This document shows positions 11,288 to 19,077 of a DNA stretch of 64,000 bases, piece after piece. The stretch spans positions 62,001 to 126,000 of the forward strand of contig NZ_JABANE010000007.1 of the NCBI RefSeq assembly GCF_012844305.1. The letters run 5' to 3'. The notes under the pieces were generated by a model. The model searched no databases. It saw nothing but the letters and a program-made list of their open reading frames with translations, and was not told where the DNA came from. Both the position numbers and the translations under genes were made by a program. This DNA comes from Flammeovirga aprica JL-4 (GTDB taxonomy: Bacteria > Bacteroidota > Bacteroidia > Cytophagales > Flammeovirgaceae). Numbering within the stretch: position 1 is the first letter of the stretch; the number at the start of each line of letters is the position of its first letter.

Positions 11288-12505
11288 ATGTCAGAACAAT
11301 TCAAATTAGATACCATTGAGGATGCAATTGAAGCAATCAAAAATGGTGAAATAGTTATTGTAGTTGATGATGAAGATAGAGAGAACGAAGGTGACTTTAT
11401 CTGTGCTGCTGAAAAAGTGACTCCAGAAATCATTAATTTCATGTCTAAAGAAGGTAGAGGTTTAATCTGCTGTGCTTTGATTGAAGATCGTTGCGAAGAT
11501 CTTGGACTTGAGTTAATGGTGGGTAAAAACACAGCTGCGTTTGAAACACCTTTTACTGTATCTGTTGATTTAATTGGTCATGGATGTACTACAGGTATTT
11601 CAGCAAGCGACCGTGCTAAAACAGTACAAGCTTTAGCTGACCCTAACATTGATCCAGCAGTACTTGGTAAGCCAGGACACATCTTCCCCCTTAAGGCGAA
11701 AAGAAATGGTGTTTTAAGAAGAACAGGTCACACTGAAGCTACAATCGACTTAGCTCGTTTGGCAGGTTTAGAACCATGTGGTGTTCTTGTTGAAATCATG
11801 AATGATGATGGAACAATGGCACGTCTTCCAGACTTGGTACATGTTGCAAAGAAACACAACTTAAAGTTGATCAGTATTGAAGACTTAATTCAATACCGCT
11901 TGAAGTTGGAAGAGTCGTTAGTAGAAGAAGAAATTGGTGTAGATATGCCAACTGAATTCGGGCACTTCAAACTTAAAGCTTTCCGTCATACTCAAACTGG
12001 TGAACAACACCTTGCTTTGATTAAAGGTGATATTACAACGGATGAACCTGTTATGGTTCGAGTTCACTCTTCATGTGTAACAGGTGATATCTTTGGTTCT
12101 TGCAGATGTGATTGTGGTCCTCAGCTTCATGGAGCAATGGAAATGATCGAAAAAGAAGGCAGAGGTGTTATTCTTTATATGAATCAAGAAGGTAGAGGTA
12201 TTGGTTTGGTTAACAAATTAAAAGCTTATAAACTTCAAGAGGAAGGCTTAGATACTGTTGAAGCCAACAAAGCTTTAGGTTTCAAATCTGATCAAAGAGA
12301 TTATGGTGTTGGTGCTCAAATCTTAAGAAAATTAGGAGTTAGTAAAATGAAATTGATTTCTAATAATCCTAAGAAAAGAGCTGGTTTGATTGGTTACGGC
12401 CTTGAGATAGTAGATAGCATTGCTATTGAGATTTCTCCAAACCAATACAACAAAAAATACTTAGAGACGAAGAGAGATAAAATGGGACATAATATCCTTA
12501 AGTAA
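11288..12505 (+). CDS. ribBA: Bifunctional DHBP synthase / GTP cyclohydrolase II
   Basis: This 405-residue fusion supplies both precursors of riboflavin. The N-terminal RibB half makes 3,4-dihydroxy-2-butanone 4-phosphate from ribulose 5-phosphate and carries the acidic loop [11 protein letters not shown] at residues 27-37 and '[14 protein letters not shown]'. The C-terminal RibA half (from about residue 206) opens the GTP ring. It has zinc ligands C263, C274 and C276 with the family spacing, and the '[12 protein letters not shown]' motif. Both active sites look intact. It is monocistronic with its own -7 box and a strong terminator. No other rib genes are nearby. Confidence 0.97.
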   Translation: MSEQFKLDTIEDAIEAIKNGEIVIVVDDEDRENEGDFICAAEKVTPEIINFMSKEGRGLICCALIEDRCEDLGLELMVGKNTAAFETPFTVSVDLIGHGCTTGISASDRAKTVQALADPNIDPAVLGKPGHIFPLKAKRNGVLRRTGHTEATIDLARLAGLEPCGVLVEIMNDDGTMARLPDLVHVAKKHNLKLISIEDLIQYRLKLEESLVEEEIGVDMPTEFGHFKLKAFRHTQTGEQHLALIKGDITTDEPVMVRVHSSCVTGDIFGSCRCDCGPQLHGAMEMIEKEGRGVILYMNQEGRGIGLVNKLKAYKLQEEGLDTVEANKALGFKSDQRDYGVGAQILRKLGVSKMKLISNNPKKRAGLIGYGLEIVDSIAIEISPNQYNKKYLETKRDKMGHNILK

Positions 12506-12525
12506 TTCTTTCTAAATTATATTAT

Positions 12526-12563
12526 AAGAGCGTATAATTTCAGTATTATACGCTCTTCTTTTT
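12526..12563 (+). terminator. ribBA terminator
   Basis: A 13-pair perfect stem (AAGAGCGTATAAT and its complement) with a 6-base loop is followed by a T-rich stretch that runs up to the ATG of the next gene at 12565. Confidence 0.85.
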
Positions 12564-12564
12564 T

Positions 12565-12975
12565 ATGGAAACATTTGAATTAAGAAATTATAAAGGACAG
12601 GTCCATCGTTTTCAATTAGAAAACACTCTGATTGCCTTTTTACCAACCGTTTCTTCTAAATTGGATAAAGAGCACCTTCATTTACTAAAAGAGCAGATGA
12701 AGGCTATCACAAAGCATGTTGAAAATGTATTTGTCATTGTTCATCAAAATGAAGAAGAAATTGCGAAGGTATTAAAGAAAAAGAACTTCCCCTTCCCTAT
12801 TTTGGCTGATTCGAAAGCAAGAATTGCAAAGCAATTACAATGTTATCTATTGCCGATAGGTATTGTTCAGAGAAGTTCCTTTTTATATGATATTAATGGT
12901 GCTCTTCTTTTTAGAAAAACCTTTATGTCCAATATAGAAGAGCATTTTGAGTTTATATATTCACCTACTGAATAA
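12565..12975 (+). CDS. Peroxiredoxin/thioredoxin-fold protein lacking the peroxidatic cysteine
   Basis: This 136-residue cytosolic protein has the strand-helix order of AhpC/TSA-type proteins: 'NTLIAFLPTVSSKLDKEHLHLLKEQ', then 'VENVFVIVHQN', 'FPFPILADSKARIAKQL' and a final 'SSFLYDINGALLFRK' strand pair. In the usual PxxxTxxC motif the cysteine position reads D34 (P27, S31, D34), and the only cysteine is C94. It is therefore unlikely to be a normal peroxidase; a degenerate or non-redox role is inferred. The ribBA terminator ends one base before its ATG, so its promoter must overlap that hairpin or it depends on read-through. Its 3' end overlaps the convergent phhA by 11 bases. Confidence 0.65.
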   Translation: METFELRNYKGQVHRFQLENTLIAFLPTVSSKLDKEHLHLLKEQMKAITKHVENVFVIVHQNEEEIAKVLKKKNFPFPILADSKARIAKQLQCYLLPIGIVQRSSFLYDINGALLFRKTFMSNIEEHFEFIYSPTE

Positions 12976-13714
12976 TAATATCATTTTTCACAACTTTACC
13001 CAAAAGACGGTCCAATTCATCCAAGCTGTCGTACAACTCTTTATAAGAACCGATCACCCAATATTGCTCTTGGAATTTATCCTTGATATAAGGAGTTTGA
13101 ATAATCTCCAGAACATTGAATTGATGACGTTTTGGAATATCAGAAAACAGACTGTATTCACTTTCCCCTTTAGAAGAAAGTATTCCGGCTCCATAAATCC
13201 TCAAACCTTCCTCTTTCTCAATTAAACCGAACTCAACGGTATACCAATATAAACGGGAAATCAATTCAATTACATGCTCATTGTCAATATATTGCAAAGC
13301 AATAACACTCATTTTCTCTAAGTATTGACAAAAGAACTCATTGGTTAAAAGAGGAACGTGCCCATAAATATCATGAAACATATCGGGCTCTTCTAAATAA
13401 TCCAATTCGGATAACTTTCTAAACCATGTGGAAGAAGGGAATTTTTTAGCCTTTAAAAGCTCAAAAAACTCTTTGTTTGGAATAAGCCCAGTTACAGGAG
13501 CAATACTCCATCCTGTAATAGAAAGTAGCTTCTCATCTAATGTTTTAAAAGAAGGAATACGATCTTCTTTAAATCCTATGGCTTTGATCCCCTCTAAAAA
13601 ATCATTTTCAGCTAATGATGGTAAGATTTTCATTTGCCTTTTGTAGAGAGTCTGCCATACTTGATGGTCTTCATCAGTGTACTTATCGTACTCCTGTTTT
13701 TCAATAAAATACAT
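12965..13714 (-). CDS. phhA: Phenylalanine 4-hydroxylase (aromatic amino acid hydroxylase)
   Basis: This 249-residue enzyme belongs to the pterin-dependent, non-heme-iron aromatic amino acid hydroxylases that convert phenylalanine to tyrosine. The iron site is complete: H114 and H119 in 'FHDIYGHVPLL' and E161 in 'YWYTVEFGLI'. It is the short monodomain bacterial form, without the ACT regulatory domain of animal enzymes. No pterin carbinolamine dehydratase lies beside it, so cofactor recycling must be encoded elsewhere. It is convergent with the peroxiredoxin-like gene, with an 11-base overlap of the 3' ends and no terminator between them. Confidence 0.95.
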   Translation of the reverse strand: MYFIEKQEYDKYTDEDHQVWQTLYKRQMKILPSLAENDFLEGIKAIGFKEDRIPSFKTLDEKLLSITGWSIAPVTGLIPNKEFFELLKAKKFPSSTWFRKLSELDYLEEPDMFHDIYGHVPLLTNEFFCQYLEKMSVIALQYIDNEHVIELISRLYWYTVEFGLIEKEEGLRIYGAGILSSKGESEYSLFSDIPKRHQFNVLEIIQTPYIKDKFQEQYWVIGSYKELYDSLDELDRLLGKVVKNDIIIQ

Positions 13715-13787
13715 GCTAGTGATTGGTTAAATATGTGAATTTTATGTGTTTAATTAATTAAAACGAAAAAATAGTTAGTTAAGTTAA

Positions 13788-13824
13788 AAGCCATACATTT
13801 CAAATAAAACGAAACGTATGGCTC
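13788..13824 (-). terminator. Terminator of the ftsH operon
   Basis: An inverted repeat (AGCCATAC and GTATGGCT arms extended by TTTC/GAAA, one mismatch) lies 10 bases after the stop codon of the small ORF downstream of ftsH. A short T run follows on the minus strand. Confidence 0.65.
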
Positions 13825-13833
13825 TCAATATAA

Positions 13834-14058
13834 TTACATTCCAGTAATTTTAATACCTTTTTCCTTTAAAATTTCTTTTGACCGGTTGATGGTATATTCT
13901 TTTTGACTTTGATCAATTTGAAAATCTGACATGATATTATCTATAAAAATGTCAAGGGTGATTAAATCTTTAGATATGCTTCCGCTCTTTAATAAGTCTT
14001 TAATACCTTTCGCCTCTCTATTGATAAATTCATCAATTTTCTTTTCCTCTCTTATCAT
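13834..14058 (-). CDS. Small helical protein translationally coupled to ftsH
   Basis: With the ATG at 14058 the protein has 74 residues (MIREEKKIDEFINREAKGIK...), and this start lies one base after the ftsH stop codon. A second in-frame ATG at 14103 would overlap ftsH by 44 bases and add 15 residues; it has a purine-rich AAGGAAA upstream. I prefer 14058 because the extra residues are dictated by conserved ftsH codons. The protein is soluble, charged and predicted helical, with no cysteine and no signal peptide. I do not recognise the family. The position makes an FtsH adaptor or modulator possible, but that is speculation. Confidence 0.55.
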   Translation of the reverse strand: MIREEKKIDEFINREAKGIKDLLKSGSISKDLITLDIFIDNIMSDFQIDQSQKEYTINRSKEILKEKGIKITGM

Positions 14059-14059
14059 T

Positions 14060-16012
14060 TTAAACTGCTCTTGGTCCGAGAATTTCAAGGACATCTTGTT
14101 CATCTAGAATTTCCTTTTTCAATAAAATCTGAGCTAATTTCTCTAAATCATCTCTTCTTTCATTTAAAAAGACTTTTGTTTCTTCATAACAAGTAGCAAT
14201 AATCTCTAGGGATTCTTTGTCGATTTCTTTTTCTAAACTTTCAGATCGTTTATAGGAAGCTCCACCGTTTCCTAAGAAATTATTCTGTCCTTCTTTTTGA
14301 AGAGACAAGTTAGGTAATTTTTCACTCATACCATATACCGTAAGCATTGAGCGAACGATAGAAGCTACTTTTTCCAAATCATTTGATGCCCCTGTACTGA
14401 TATCCCCAAAAATAATTTCTTCTGCAGCTCTACCACCAAGAAGCCCTTTAATCTTCCCTAATAATTCATCCTTACTCATTAAGAATCGATCCTCAGTTGG
14501 TGCTTGTAATACGTATCCTAAGGCTCCAGAACCTCTTGGGACTATAGAAACCTTTCTGACTGGATCTGCACCTTTTGTAAAGTGTCCTACGATGGCATGA
14601 CCTGCTTCATGATAAGCAACTGTTTTCTTTTCAGATTCACTAATCACAGCATTTTTCTTCTCTAAGCCTGCCACTACTCTTTCAAATGCATCTGTAAAGT
14701 TGATTTGCTCTACCTCTGTTTTTCCTTCTCTAGCAGCCAATAAAGCTGCTTCATTACATAAGTTGGCCAAATCAGCACCCACAAAACCTGCGGTCTGTGC
14801 AGCAATTTCCTCCAAGTTGATTGAACTCCCTAATTTGATTTTACTAGAGTGTACCTTCAAAATCATTAAACGACCATTTAAATCTGGTCTATCCACTTGT
14901 ACCTGACGGTCAAAACGCCCTGGTCTTAATAAGGCTTTATCTAAAATCTCTGGTCTGTTGGTTGCTCCTAAAACAATCACCGTTTGATCAGCAGCGAAAC
15001 CATCCATCTCCACTAAAAGCTGATTTAAAGTATTCTCTCTCTCATCATTGCCTGACATTCCATTAGAAGATCTACTTTTACCAATAGCATCCAATTCATC
15101 AATAAAGATAATACAAGGAGCCTTTGACTTCGCCTGTGTAAATAAATCTCTTACTCTTGCGGCACCAACACCTACAAACATTTCCACAAAATCAGAACCT
15201 GACAAGCTATAAAACTGCACACCAGCTTCACCTGCCACTGCTTTTGCCAATAATGTTTTACCAGTACCTGGAGGGCCTACTAATAAAATACCCTTAGGTA
15301 TCTTAGCTCCCAATTCAGTATATTTTGTAGAGTTTTTAAGGAAATCTACCACCTCCGCTAACTCTTGTTTTGCTTCATCACAACCAGCAACATCATTGAA
15401 ATCTACAAGATGTTCAGCATCAGCAGCGTAAATTTTTGCCTTACTTTTACCAACGTTAAGGTAGTTATTACCACCGCCTCCACCGAGGCCTCCACCTTTA
15501 CCCATTCTTCTCATGACAAAGGCCCAGATTAAGAAAAGTAAACCAAAAGGCAGTAACCAGTTCGAGAAAAAGTTTCCTAACCAATCATTTTCAATAATAC
15601 CTTTATAGTCAATATTCGCTTCTTGCAAATCACTAATCAAGTTAGGGTCATCTAACTTTATCACATAAAATTGACGACTAAGGTCTTCTCTTCTCTTTTC
15701 GTAATCAATACGCCAAGGAGCAGCCTTTCCATTTGCATCAATTCTCCATAGTCCATTTCTTTTATTGATATCCGAAGAATCTACAGCAGAAGTATCATTA
15801 AGTATAGAATTTGAAGTTTTCTTTATTTTACCATAAACTTTATCATCAGCAAGAACTACATGTTCAATTTTTCCACTAGCAATACTATCTCTAAATGCAT
15901 TGTAAGAAAGTTCTTTTACATTAGGTCCTGAAAAAAATAAAGCCTCTAAAAATAGCATTCCTCCAAGAATGCTCAAGAAGTACCAAATTGAAAATTTAGT
16001 TCTGTTTTTCAT
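14060..16012 (-). CDS. ftsH: ATP-dependent zinc metalloprotease FtsH
   Basis: This 650-residue inner-membrane AAA+ protease degrades misfolded membrane proteins and short-lived regulators. Transmembrane segments lie at about residues 9-27 and 152-168, with the periplasmic domain between them. A glycine-rich linker (GGGLGGGGGN) follows. The AAA domain has Walker A GPPGTGKT at 246-253, Walker B IIFIDE at 301-306 and the second region of homology 'RPGRFDR'. The zinc protease motif HEAGH is at 468-472. The length and order are normal. It is co-transcribed with the small ORF downstream. A hairpin with a T run lies 70 bases upstream on the same strand. Confidence 0.98.
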   Translation of the reverse strand: MKNRTKFSIWYFLSILGGMLFLEALFFSGPNVKELSYNAFRDSIASGKIEHVVLADDKVYGKIKKTSNSILNDTSAVDSSDINKRNGLWRIDANGKAAPWRIDYEKRREDLSRQFYVIKLDDPNLISDLQEANIDYKGIIENDWLGNFFSNWLLPFGLLFLIWAFVMRRMGKGGGLGGGGGNNYLNVGKSKAKIYAADAEHLVDFNDVAGCDEAKQELAEVVDFLKNSTKYTELGAKIPKGILLVGPPGTGKTLLAKAVAGEAGVQFYSLSGSDFVEMFVGVGAARVRDLFTQAKSKAPCIIFIDELDAIGKSRSSNGMSGNDERENTLNQLLVEMDGFAADQTVIVLGATNRPEILDKALLRPGRFDRQVQVDRPDLNGRLMILKVHSSKIKLGSSINLEEIAAQTAGFVGADLANLCNEAALLAAREGKTEVEQINFTDAFERVVAGLEKKNAVISESEKKTVAYHEAGHAIVGHFTKGADPVRKVSIVPRGSGALGYVLQAPTEDRFLMSKDELLGKIKGLLGGRAAEEIIFGDISTGASNDLEKVASIVRSMLTVYGMSEKLPNLSLQKEGQNNFLGNGGASYKRSESLEKEIDKESLEIIATCYEETKVFLNERRDDLEKLAQILLKKEILDEQDVLEILGPRAV

Positions 16013-16082
16013 TAAATTATCCGTTTGAAGTTTTTTTCAATCAACACAAAATAAAAGTTAATGAGAAAATTTGAAATAAAAA

Positions 16083-16112
16083 AAAGCCTGGCGCCATTAG
16101 CGACAGGTTTTC
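16083..16112 (-). terminator. Terminator-like hairpin in the ftsH leader region
   Basis: On the minus strand a stem CCTG-CGC/GCG-CAGG with short internal mismatches is followed directly by eight T. It lies 70 bases before the ftsH ATG and after no annotated minus-strand gene. It may end a short leader or small RNA that starts between 16113 and about 16270, or attenuate ftsH. A minus-strand promoter could not be identified. Confidence 0.5.
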
Positions 16113-16237
16113 TACTAGTGTCAAATTAATTATCTTTAAAACGCATTAAATACGTTGTATTATTCTTTTATAAGAAGCATGGCTTCTGATTTGTAAAAAT
16201 ATCAAAAGTTTACGTGAAACCAATGGATTAGTGCTTA

Positions 16238-16245
16238 TACATTTG
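16238..16245 (+). promoter_or_regulatory. -7 promoter box for the zinc-ribbon/TPR protein
   Basis: TACATTTG matches TAnnTTTG and lies 26 bases before the ATG at 16272. No TTG at -33 was found. Confidence 0.5.
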
Positions 16246-16271
16246 ATAAAATTCGTATTATAAACCTTTTT

Positions 16272-17198
16272 ATGCTTGAAAATCCATCATTTGCATTTTC
16301 TTTTAAAGCTTATTCAGAGAAGAAAAAAAGCTATTTTATACTACCTAAATTAGGAAATATCAATGAAAATGGCATCTATTTGACAGGAGAATTAATCTCC
16401 TTCTATGATATTTTACGTATGACCTACTTCGGTGGTTACTTAATTATAACTTTTAAAAACTATCCTTTACTGGGAAAAAGAACCGCAAGCTGGAAAATTG
16501 ATAAAAATAATGCTCTTGTAATAAGGTCGGGTATGATCAAAGATATCAAAAGAGCCTTTGATATTTTCATTTCTCAGAACGCAGAAGTGACGAGAAGATG
16601 TGGTCACTGTGATAATCCTATCAACTGGGATCATCAACTAGAAACTCAATATCATTATTGTAATGAGTGCCATTCTATTTCAGACAAACATGGATTACTA
16701 TTCTCAAATGGTGAACTCTTTGATATATGCCCAGAAACAGGTTACTATGACCGTCTAGGTTATAGAAGAAAATACGAGTATTACTTTTTTGATAAAAAAT
16801 TCCATTGGAAAACTACGAAGTATTATGGAGGAGATAATTTAGGTATTGAGTTTTTCCATAAAAATATCCTTAAGAATTTGATGTTTCTGATTGGAGTTCC
16901 AGGTACCTTAATTGAATTTTATAAAGCCAACAAAGGACATCACCCCGACTTTACGGAATTGGCTGAAGCAAATTTTGCAAGCAGATGTGGTGAACTAAAA
17001 GAAGCTGCAGATCTCTATACTAAAATGCAAATGAGGCTACCTTACTTCCCTGCTTTACATTATAATTTAGCCATTGCTTATCTTCAGTCTAACAATGAAG
17101 AATTAGCAAGGAGATACTTTCAGAAGTCTCTAGAAGGATGTTCCAATTACGAACCTACATTGAAAGTATTGAAATATCTTTCTGAGAAAGAAGGATAA
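16272..17198 (+). CDS. Unknown protein with zinc ribbon and C-terminal TPR repeats
   Basis: This 308-residue protein has no signal peptide. Residues 1-100 are beta-rich and may form a PH-like or similar sandwich ('GIYLTGELISFYDILRMTYFGG', 'GYLIITFKNYPLLGKR'). A zinc ribbon follows with C110, C113, C130 and C133. A Tyr/Phe-rich segment ('YRRKYEYYFFDKKFHWK') comes next. The last 75 residues hold about two TPR units ('ALHYNLAIAYLQSNNEELARRYFQKSL'). I do not recognise the combination as a named family. The parts suggest a protein-protein interaction role in the cytosol. It is monocistronic with its own promoter box and a shared terminator. Confidence 0.65.
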   Translation: MLENPSFAFSFKAYSEKKKSYFILPKLGNINENGIYLTGELISFYDILRMTYFGGYLIITFKNYPLLGKRTASWKIDKNNALVIRSGMIKDIKRAFDIFISQNAEVTRRCGHCDNPINWDHQLETQYHYCNECHSISDKHGLLFSNGELFDICPETGYYDRLGYRRKYEYYFFDKKFHWKTTKYYGGDNLGIEFFHKNILKNLMFLIGVPGTLIEFYKANKGHHPDFTELAEANFASRCGELKEAADLYTKMQMRLPYFPALHYNLAIAYLQSNNEELARRYFQKSLEGCSNYEPTLKVLKYLSEKEG

Positions 17199-17211
17199 TA
17201 AAAAAGTTATA

Positions 17212-17260
17212 AAAAACACCTAAAAATAAAGATATATTCTACTTATTTTTAGGTGTTTTG
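17212..17260. terminator. Bidirectional terminator between convergent genes
   Basis: AAAACACCTAAAAATAA and its exact complement form a 17-pair stem with a 14-base loop. A-rich and T-rich flanks allow termination on both strands. Confidence 0.85.
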
Positions 17261-17292
17261 ATCTATGATATTTATAATCTGCTATATTACAT

Positions 17293-18606
17293 TTACCTAA
17301 TTTCAGCCACAGGAGGTAACCCATGTCTAGTATCATCAGTTTCAAAATTTTCAACTAACTCTCTTGGAAGCCATTTCCAAGGGTTACCATAATACATTAT
17401 TCCCAAATTAGCTTTATTATATTGCAAAGATGCAGGCAAAGTTGTTAAACGATTATTCTCAATATTGAGATAATAAAGTTCTTTAATTAAACCTATATCT
17501 TCAGGTAAAGATGAAATATTGTTATTTCTAAGATCAAGACTTCTCAATTTTGGACATAAAGCTAAACCTTCACTCAATTGTGTGAAATCTTGATTATTCC
17601 GAATAGATATGATTTCCAATGAATCTAAACCTGAAAGAAAAGTTGGAAAATGATTTAGACGGCTCTTTTTCACAGAAAAGCTAATTAATTTATTCAACCC
17701 CATAAGTTCTGAAGGAAATTGTACCTTACTAAGGTCTGAATTTGAAAATGAAAAATATTCTAAATTTTTTAACTCTCCGAGTTCAGGTGGAATCTTTTTT
17801 ACGTAACTATTAAAAACTCTTATTTTTTTTAAAGACTTTAATTTTTTTATAGAAGGTGGTATTTCAATTGTATCAGCTGAAAAAAAAATTTCTTCTAAGG
17901 AAGGCATTTGAGTTAAAATCAAAGGAAACTTTTTGAATTCTGTTCCATACATTCTTAATTTCCTTAATTTCGTTAGTTTCAACATACTTTTTGGTAGTTC
18001 AGAAATAGGGTTGTCATCAATATATAATTCTTCTAGGTTTTCTAAATTGCCAATTTCGTCAGGTAATGATTCAATTTGATTAGAAGAAAGTTTTAACACT
18101 TTAAGACTTTTCATTTGACCTATTTCTTTAGGTAAATTTAAAATTAGATTCTTATCTATTTTTAATTGTTCTAAGTTATCTAATGAATAAATAGATGGAG
18201 GGATAGAATTAATCTGATTATCAGATAATTCTATTTTCCTTAATCCTTCTATTTTAAAAGCGTTAGGATCTAATTCCGTTAACTTTGGGTTATAGGAAAT
18301 TATTAAGGTCTTAAGTGTAGATAATTTATTCAAAAAACCTGGTATTTCTTTTAATTCTTTATTCGCTGTAATCTGTAATGTTTCAATTTCACTGAATGCA
18401 GTGATTTCTTTAGGAATCTCTTTAAAATATTTCCCCAAAGCATAATATTTATAATGTCCATCTTCTATTCTTGTATTTAGTTGATAGGAACTACTTTTCT
18501 TATTACCTACAGATTCTAATATTTTTTGGTCAGCTATAAACTCTTGCTGAACAGCACAACTAAAGGAAGAAAGTAGAATACATAGGACGATTAATATTTT
18601 TTTCAT
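17293..18606 (-). CDS. Leucine-rich-repeat lipoprotein
   Basis: From the ATG at 18606 the protein has 437 residues. An upstream in-frame ATG at 18672 would put 22 residues before the signal peptide and is less likely. The N-terminus MKKILIVLCILLSSFSC is a lipoprotein signal with C17 as the lipidated residue, though its lipobox (SFSC) is non-canonical. About 14 leucine-rich repeats of 22-24 residues follow, of the type LxxLxxLxLxxNxLxxLPxxI, similar to the bacterial 'LPxxI' class. These form a curved binding surface, so a surface or periplasmic recognition role is likely. The ligand is unknown. The gene is AT-rich even for this window and stands alone, with a shared terminator at its 3' end. 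Confidence 0.85.
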   Translation of the reverse strand: MKKILIVLCILLSSFSCAVQQEFIADQKILESVGNKKSSSYQLNTRIEDGHYKYYALGKYFKEIPKEITAFSEIETLQITANKELKEIPGFLNKLSTLKTLIISYNPKLTELDPNAFKIEGLRKIELSDNQINSIPPSIYSLDNLEQLKIDKNLILNLPKEIGQMKSLKVLKLSSNQIESLPDEIGNLENLEELYIDDNPISELPKSMLKLTKLRKLRMYGTEFKKFPLILTQMPSLEEIFFSADTIEIPPSIKKLKSLKKIRVFNSYVKKIPPELGELKNLEYFSFSNSDLSKVQFPSELMGLNKLISFSVKKSRLNHFPTFLSGLDSLEIISIRNNQDFTQLSEGLALCPKLRSLDLRNNNISSLPEDIGLIKELYYLNIENNRLTTLPASLQYNKANLGIMYYGNPWKWLPRELVENFETDDTRHGLPPVAEIR

Positions 18607-18994
18607 AATTTGCTTTATTTTTATATTTTTTACTATTAGTAATTGAACATATATCTTTGAAATTCGTAACACTCTGATTCTTTTGATTATTAACCAACTA
18701 TAAAACTATCATTAATGGAAGATATTATTGATTTTAGCCAAATAGTATAGCTTTTAAGCTGTTCTTACTTTCTTCAAAATTCAATTCTAACTTTAACTTT
18801 TATTGGGAGAGAAACTTACACTAAAGACAAGATTTGAACAATAGTTACTTTTAGATAACTTATTGACTTTAAAATCAATTTGTTTGTTGTTATCAAAGTT
18901 ATTAGGTTATGGAATTCATGAAAAATATTTGTATGACAGTAAATATAAAAAACTATTCCCTTTTTATGAGCAATAGTCCTGATATTATAACAAT
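18607..18994. other. Intergenic region without recognisable content
   Basis: This 388-base AT-rich stretch lies upstream of the LRR lipoprotein gene. It has no ORF of gene quality, no TAnnTTTG box on the minus strand and no hairpin that I can support. It should contain the promoter of the LRR gene. Confidence 0.4.
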
Positions 18995-19044
18995 AAAAAG
19001 AGGTATAATATTGATTGATTAGTCAACATATATACCTCTTTTTC
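18995..19044 (-). terminator. Terminator of the large TPR gene
   Basis: AAAAAGAGGTATA and TATACCTCTTTTT form a long stem 34 bases after the stop codon of the minus-strand gene at 19078, with a T run on that strand. Confidence 0.8.
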
Positions 19045-19077
19045 TACGAAGTGAGATCAACTAAAACTCAAATTGTT

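Noticed and set aside
18673..18700. Extended N-terminus of the LRR lipoprotein from ATG 18672
   Set aside because: It would place 22 mixed residues before a complete lipoprotein signal that begins at its own ATG (18606).
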